Assembly (NCBI RefSeq): GCF_900187445.1
Contig: NZ_FYEB01000004.1
Location: 310,001-374,000 of the forward strand
DNA length: 64,000 nt
Origin: Pseudomonas sp. Irchel s3b2
GTDB lineage: Bacteria; Pseudomonadota; Gammaproteobacteria; Pseudomonadales; Pseudomonadaceae
Reading direction: 5' to 3'
The notes beneath the pieces are model-generated. The model did no database searches and was not told where the DNA came from. It saw only the letters and a program-made list of their open reading frames with translations. The translations under genes and the position numbers were made by a program. Of the stretch, positions 60,165 to 64,000 are shown one piece after another; within the stretch, counting starts at the first letter, position 1; each line of letters opens with the position of its first letter.

Positions 60165-61982
60165 TCATTGCAGGACTGCGGCTGCTGGCAATGCGTCGGC
60201 AGTCTCCAGCGGAATATCCAGGGTGAAAACCGCTCCCTGGCCGGGCCCATCGCTATGGACGCGCAGGTGCCCGTTCATCTCCACCGCCGCGAGCGCACAA
60301 CTGTGCAGGCCAAAACCATGACCTTCCTTGCGCGTGGTGAAGCCGTGATTGAAGATGCGGGTCAAGTTTTCGGCAGCAATTCCTTCGCCCTGATCCTCTA
60401 CGCTGAGGCGCAGCGTTGCGTTATCGATAATCTTCACGCCCAGGGTCATGTGGCGCTGACGGTCGCTGACCTTGGACATTGCATATTTGGCATTGCTGAT
60501 CAGGTTGATCAGGATCAACAGCAGTCGGTGTTTGTCGCCGATAATCGTCGGTGTGTCCTGGTAGTCCTTGGTGACGACGACATGGTGCCGACTCAAGGCG
60601 CCGGAATTCATGCGTAACGCATCTTCAAACAGATCAACGATGTTCAACGGCTCGACCAACCTGGCGGCGCCGGCATAGGCTTGTTGAGTGGCAACGATGT
60701 CCTTGATGTGATCGATGCTTTTGGTGAGTTGTGACAGTTCGTCAACGATGCTCGATTGCTCGGCCGCGATAGAGTCGACCAATTGATTGAGGTAAAGGGG
60801 AAGCAATTTGCCCTTTTCATCAAGCGTGATGAACTGCCCCAGGTCTTCGGCATGCTCGTTCATCATTTTCACCGCTTTACCCAGGCCAAGGGTTTTGCTG
60901 GCCGCCAATTTGCGGGTAATCAAATCTGCCGAGACGTTAACGCTGTTCAGCACATTGCCGACGTTGTGCAGCACATTGGTGGCGATCTCTGCCATACCGG
61001 CCATCCGCGCGGCTTCGACCAACTCGCGCTCGGCTTCCAGCAGTTCGCGGGTGCGCTCCTCGACGCGTTGCTCCAGTCGCTCGTTTGCTGTCTGTAACGC
61101 GTTGTTCATCTTGTTGATCACGGCATAACTGCGAATCAGTCGGGCGGCCAGGTACAGCAACAGAAACGCCATGATGCCGGCGCATATCCCGAGATAAAGG
61201 TGATACTGGCGGTCTGTCGCGCTTGTGCGCCGTTGTGTTTCGTTCAATAACTCGGTGATGCTGTCCAGTTGCTGTGCGACCGGAATCATACTGATGCGAT
61301 CAACCAAATCATTGACGATGGGCTGCTCTCGAACAATGGTATTCACAGCGTCTACAAGTGCAGTGAAAGGCGGGCGCTGTTCAGGCGGCAGTTGATTGAT
61401 GTATCCACTCAGATATTCCAGATGCCCGGAGATTTCCTCAGCCCTTTCGCTGGAGACATAGAGGGCGTATTCGAGGGTGTCCAACGTAAGATCGAACACC
61501 ACGGAGCCCGCAGCAGCATCCACTGACGGGCGTTTGTCGTTGGAATCTTCCAGCAACGCCCGAATGCCATCTTCCAGCTCAGGCAGTGCCTCGAATGATA
61601 TTCGCAAGGCCGTGTTGTGCTGTTTGAATTGCTCAACCAATCGGGTTTTGTTTTCCACCGCATTCAGATAACCCTGCCGTCGAGATTGCCAAAGGGTCGA
61701 AAGCGGGCCGGCAGCGTTAAGCTCGTCGAGCTGCTGCCATCGTTGCTCTGCTTCAGGATGCGCCACCAGAAGCAAATTGTTGTTCATGCCGATCTTCGCT
61801 CGAAGAATCTTCACGTTCCAAGTGGCATCGTACTGCTTGAGTTGACGCACGAAGTCGCGCGATTCGAAGTAGGACGAAGTGTCGTACGAGTAGGATTTGA
61901 TCAGCAAAAATATCAATACGCTGAAAAGGGCAAGCGCAATGACGCCCAAGGCAGACCATTTGTAATGATTGGAGAGCTTCAT
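60165..61982 (-). CDS. Orphan membrane sensor histidine kinase
   Basis: 605 residues from ATG 61982 (GGAGG 9 bases upstream; the frame is open to 62027). Two membrane helices (about 9-29 and 270-290) enclose a periplasmic domain of about 240 residues; a coiled coil follows (LEQRVEERTRELLEAERELV), then an H-box NVLHNVGNVLNSV that is typical of this subgroup, and an HATPase domain with NLISNAKYAMSK (N box), EDQGEGI (G1) and GHGFGLHSCAL (G2). No response regulator gene lies nearby. Confidence 0.9.
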   Translation of the reverse strand: MKLSNHYKWSALGVIALALFSVLIFLLIKSYSYDTSSYFESRDFVRQLKQYDATWNVKILRAKIGMNNNLLLVAHPEAEQRWQQLDELNAAGPLSTLWQSRRQGYLNAVENKTRLVEQFKQHNTALRISFEALPELEDGIRALLEDSNDKRPSVDAAAGSVVFDLTLDTLEYALYVSSERAEEISGHLEYLSGYINQLPPEQRPPFTALVDAVNTIVREQPIVNDLVDRISMIPVAQQLDSITELLNETQRRTSATDRQYHLYLGICAGIMAFLLLYLAARLIRSYAVINKMNNALQTANERLEQRVEERTRELLEAERELVEAARMAGMAEIATNVLHNVGNVLNSVNVSADLITRKLAASKTLGLGKAVKMMNEHAEDLGQFITLDEKGKLLPLYLNQLVDSIAAEQSSIVDELSQLTKSIDHIKDIVATQQAYAGAARLVEPLNIVDLFEDALRMNSGALSRHHVVVTKDYQDTPTIIGDKHRLLLILINLISNAKYAMSKVSDRQRHMTLGVKIIDNATLRLSVEDQGEGIAAENLTRIFNHGFTTRKEGHGFGLHSCALAAVEMNGHLRVHSDGPGQGAVFTLDIPLETADALPAAAVLQ

Positions 61983-62171
61983 TGCGGCATTCCTCCCTGG
62001 GCCATCCTGAGAGAGAGGTACCGCCAACGGTTAATGATTTCCATTTTTGCGCTCCCTGCAAAATGGCGAATAATCACCACATTATTCGTAAGCCTAGCGT
62101 TGTTGGCGGGCCGCGTTGAAAAAAAGCACTGAACGGCTGGCTGGCACCCGTCGTTACAGCCCTGAATGTAG

Positions 62172-62213
62172 AAACGCCCCACGGCAGATCAATGATGCCG
62201 AGGGGCGTTTTTT
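62172..62213. terminator. Terminator after the GNAT gene
   Basis: AAACGCCCC (62172-62180) pairs with GGGGCGTTT (62202-62210), with an inner CGGCA/TGCCG stem. T-rich on both sides. It separates the GNAT gene from the kinase gene downstream. Confidence 0.75.
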
Positions 62214-62775
62214 ACAGGTGGAGGCAGTGAATGACCTGGCGACTGTCATCGGGATCGTGACGGGTCTCAAACCCCAGGGCTTTGGCCAAATCACGCATGG
62301 GCGCATTGCTGGCGGCATCGACGGAATACATCTGATGAAAACCATTCTTACGCGCGGCCTTGATCAAGTGCTCCATCAGCGTCGTGCCCAGGCCCAGGTG
62401 CTGGTATTCATCGGCAACCGTCACGGCGCATTCACACTCGTGGTCGGCGGTGGCGGCATAGCGGCTGACACCGATTTCGATCAGTTTGCCGTTGTCGTGG
62501 ATCAGGGCGATGTAGGCCATCCGCTTCTTGCCATCGACATCCATCAACTGGTCGAGCATGGCTGTGCCGGGCTCATTGACTTGCGCCAGAAAGCGCATGT
62601 GCCGCGACTCGGGGGACAGGTGCTTGATAAAGGCATATTCACGTTCGCGATCCTTTTCCGCCAGCGGCCGGATCAGCACATGGCGCCCGTCCCTGAGTGC
62701 TTCAATCCAGTATTGTCCGGAGACGGCAGCGTAGGCGGCAGCGGCTCTGTCGTTATGGTCTTTAACAGTGAGCAT
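62212..62775 (-). CDS. GNAT-family N-acetyltransferase
   Basis: 187 residues from ATG 62775 (GGAGAA about 9 bases upstream; other ATGs at 62790 and 62817). The acetyl-CoA site is in YQHLGLGTTLMEHLIKAARK (Q-x-x-G-x-G). The conserved N-terminal segment DGRHVLIRPLAEKDREREYA resembles the acetyltransferase domain fused to acyl-CoA synthetase-like proteins (Pat type), here as a stand-alone domain. Divergent from the universal stress protein gene across a 223-bp region with two ANR-type boxes. Confidence 0.85.
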   Translation of the reverse strand: MLTVKDHNDRAAAAYAAVSGQYWIEALRDGRHVLIRPLAEKDREREYAFIKHLSPESRHMRFLAQVNEPGTAMLDQLMDVDGKKRMAYIALIHDNGKLIEIGVSRYAATADHECECAVTVADEYQHLGLGTTLMEHLIKAARKNGFHQMYSVDAASNAPMRDLAKALGFETRHDPDDSRQVIHCLHL

Positions 62776-62864
62776 GGTGCAATTCTCCATCCGGGTTGAA
62801 AGGCTCGCGTGTCGCAACGAATCACGCGGTTCATTTCTTTTTACGCCGCTGGCGGCGCTTGAAT

Positions 62865-62878
62865 CTGATCTGGATCAG
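62865..62878. promoter_or_regulatory. ANR/FNR-type box, imperfect
   Basis: CTGATCTGGATCAG fits TTGAT-N4-ATCAA with both outer bases changed but symmetrical. It lies 87 bp before the GNAT start and 121 bp before the stress protein start. Confidence 0.5.
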
Positions 62879-62911
62879 ACACTCGTGACAGGCAGGCTCA
62901 AACGCTCGCAT

Positions 62912-62925
62912 CTGATGTAAATCAA
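62912..62925. promoter_or_regulatory. ANR/FNR-type box
   Basis: CTGATGTAAATCAA, in reverse TTGATTTACATCAG, matches TTGAT-N4-ATCAA with one change. Centred about 80 bp before the universal stress protein ATG, it suits activation at about -41 under low oxygen. Confidence 0.75.
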
Positions 62926-62998
62926 CCGGGGTAGGGAGTAACGGGCGCAGTCTGGGAACATGCCGGCGCTTTGGACCGGCACCGAGTCGAGGTGTGTG

Positions 62999-63919
62999 AT
63001 GGGTCAATATCAACGTGTGTTGCTGATCGCCGACCGAACCCTTTACCAGTCCCCAGCCTTGCTGCGTGCCGTTGCCCTCGCCAAGGCCAGCGGGGCGGCG
63101 CTGGATGTGCGGGCGTTTATCGAGCCGGCACCGATCATCCATTTGTGGGAGGAAAAAACCGATGAGGCGGAGTACCAGCGCTATCTGCGCCGCTATCGCC
63201 GCTGGATGGCGGAAGAAATCCAGCGCCTCAGCGGTGAGGGATTGAAAGTAAGCGTGGAGGTGGTCTTCACCACTCATCCATTACTGGACATCTTGAGATG
63301 CGTCGAAGAACTCAAACCCGACCTGCTGATCAAGGACGCTACGTTGGAGCCGCTGCTCAAACGTGTGTTCATCACCCCTCTGGACTGTCACCTGCTGCGC
63401 GAATGCAGGGTGCCGGTGCATCTGGTCAACCAGGCCCGTTACGGTTTGCCGCACCGGATCGTGGCGGCAGTGGACCCGTTCGACCCCTCGACGCAAATCA
63501 GTGGTCTCAACGACATCATCATTCAATCGGCCAATGCACTGGCCCTGCAATGCGATGCACCGCTGCATCTGCTGTACGCCTATGACTTGTCGCCGGTCTT
63601 CAATGGCGATGCGCCCCTGGTCAGCGGCGGGTGGAATGTGGACTTCATGGAGGACCTGCGGCAATCCCTGCATCAGGCGTTTGTCACCCTGGCTGATCGT
63701 TATGGCGTGCCGCCAGAGCGCCGACATTTCATCATGGGCCTGCCGGTACCGGTGCTGAGTGAGTTTGTCGAGGAGTATCTGGTCGATGTGGTGGTGATGG
63801 GCACCGTGCATCGAGTGGGGTTCGATCGGTTGATCGGCAGCAATACGGAACGGGCCCTTTACTCGGTGCCGGGCAGTATTCTGGCGGTCAAACAGCCGGG
63901 GTCGCTCGTCAGGGGATGA
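62999..63919 (+). CDS. Universal stress protein, tandem-domain
   Basis: 306 residues from ATG 62999 (GAGG shortly before; the frame is open from 62960). Two UspA-like units: residues about 1-150 (QRVLLIADRTL, PDLLIKDAT) and 150-306 (PHRIVAAVDPFDPS, and the ATP-loop-like GTVHRVGFDRLIGSNTERAL). In Pseudomonas such proteins are induced by ANR under oxygen limitation, which the upstream boxes support. It converges on the dehydrogenase gene with an 11-bp overlap. Confidence 0.9.
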   Translation: MGQYQRVLLIADRTLYQSPALLRAVALAKASGAALDVRAFIEPAPIIHLWEEKTDEAEYQRYLRRYRRWMAEEIQRLSGEGLKVSVEVVFTTHPLLDILRCVEELKPDLLIKDATLEPLLKRVFITPLDCHLLRECRVPVHLVNQARYGLPHRIVAAVDPFDPSTQISGLNDIIIQSANALALQCDAPLHLLYAYDLSPVFNGDAPLVSGGWNVDFMEDLRQSLHQAFVTLADRYGVPPERRHFIMGLPVPVLSEFVEEYLVDVVVMGTVHRVGFDRLIGSNTERALYSVPGSILAVKQPGSLVRG

Positions 63920-64000
63920 GCACGATCGCCCCTTTGACCTGACCGGCCCTCAGGCTTGCCAGCGCCTGGTTGGCATCGTCCAGGGCGAAACAGGTGACAT
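63909..64000 (-). CDS. Zinc-dependent alcohol dehydrogenase family, C-terminal part
   Basis: Only the last 29 codons are inside the window; read leftward from 64000 they give FALDDANQALASLRAGQVKG and a final AIVLIP, the usual C-terminus of medium-chain zinc dehydrogenases. The rest lies beyond the right edge. Convergent with the stress protein gene. Confidence 0.75.
   Translation of the reverse strand, partial: VTCFALDDANQALASLRAGQVKGAIVLIP

Overview
The window looks like chromosomal DNA of a Pseudomonas, most likely of the P. fluorescens group. Supporting signs are GC-rich coding with G/C-ending codons, REP hairpins of the GAGCGAGCTTGCTCGCGA type, many LysR and AraC regulators, ANR-box promoters, an ars cluster with arsJ, and a magABCDEF alpha-2-macroglobulin operon. 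No rRNA, tRNA, CRISPR array or prophage was seen. Both ends cut genes: a phosphatase at the left and a zinc alcohol dehydrogenase at the right.

Layout. 1-2.8 kb: arsenate-detoxification trio (phosphatase, arsenate-tolerant GAPDH, ArsJ). 2.9-9.8 kb: small regulator/enzyme and regulator/efflux pairs, a NIPSNAP protein, a GNAT enzyme and an outer-membrane 'transporter'. 9.8-15 kb: a decaying zone with an IS1182-type transposase remnant, a DUF3313 lipoprotein, a FadL fragment, a DUF3604 gene without its 5' part, a HupE/UreJ gene with an altered 3' end and a membrane-anchored parvulin; at least two deletion scars are visible. 15-25 kb: DUF2721, a phosphoglycerate-mutase-like/SDR/NTF2 operon with a divergent LysR, a second LysR opposite a large FAD/Fe-S dehydrogenase (YdiJ type), a secreted HEXXH protein and an isochorismate-lyase-like enzyme. 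25-30 kb: a secreted protein made of seven 13-residue repeats, then an iron alcohol dehydrogenase and NCS2 permease pair behind a near-consensus sigma-54 promoter and beside its probable PAS/AAA+ activator.

30-39 kb is the most interesting part. It holds two AraC-family regulators, an MFS carrier, an epoxide-hydrolase-like enzyme, an acyl-CoA synthetase, a cupin dioxygenase of the dihydroxyacetophenone-dioxygenase type and a TauD-type dioxygenase. Four copies of one operator (GGGACA-like half-sites repeated exactly 21 bp apart, always in the same orientation to the likely target gene) tie these genes into one regulon. I cannot name its substrate. The right flank carries an integrase remnant, nested MITEs and a glutathione transferase bracketed by inverted MITE copies.

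41-44 kb: a MATE exporter and an NmrA-like oxidoreductase. 44-54 kb: the mag operon. Besides the thioester-less macroglobulin MagD, MagC carries an NlpC/P60-like Cys/His pattern, and MagE carries both a SpoIID-like segment and an HEXXH motif, which suggests a link to the cell wall. 54-64 kb: a DUF1016/PD-(D/E)XK protein, small secreted proteins, an alpha/beta hydrolase, an NTP/NDP-exchange-type transporter overlapping a Tat-exported aldo/keto reductase, an orphan sensor kinase, a GNAT enzyme and a universal stress protein behind two ANR-type boxes.
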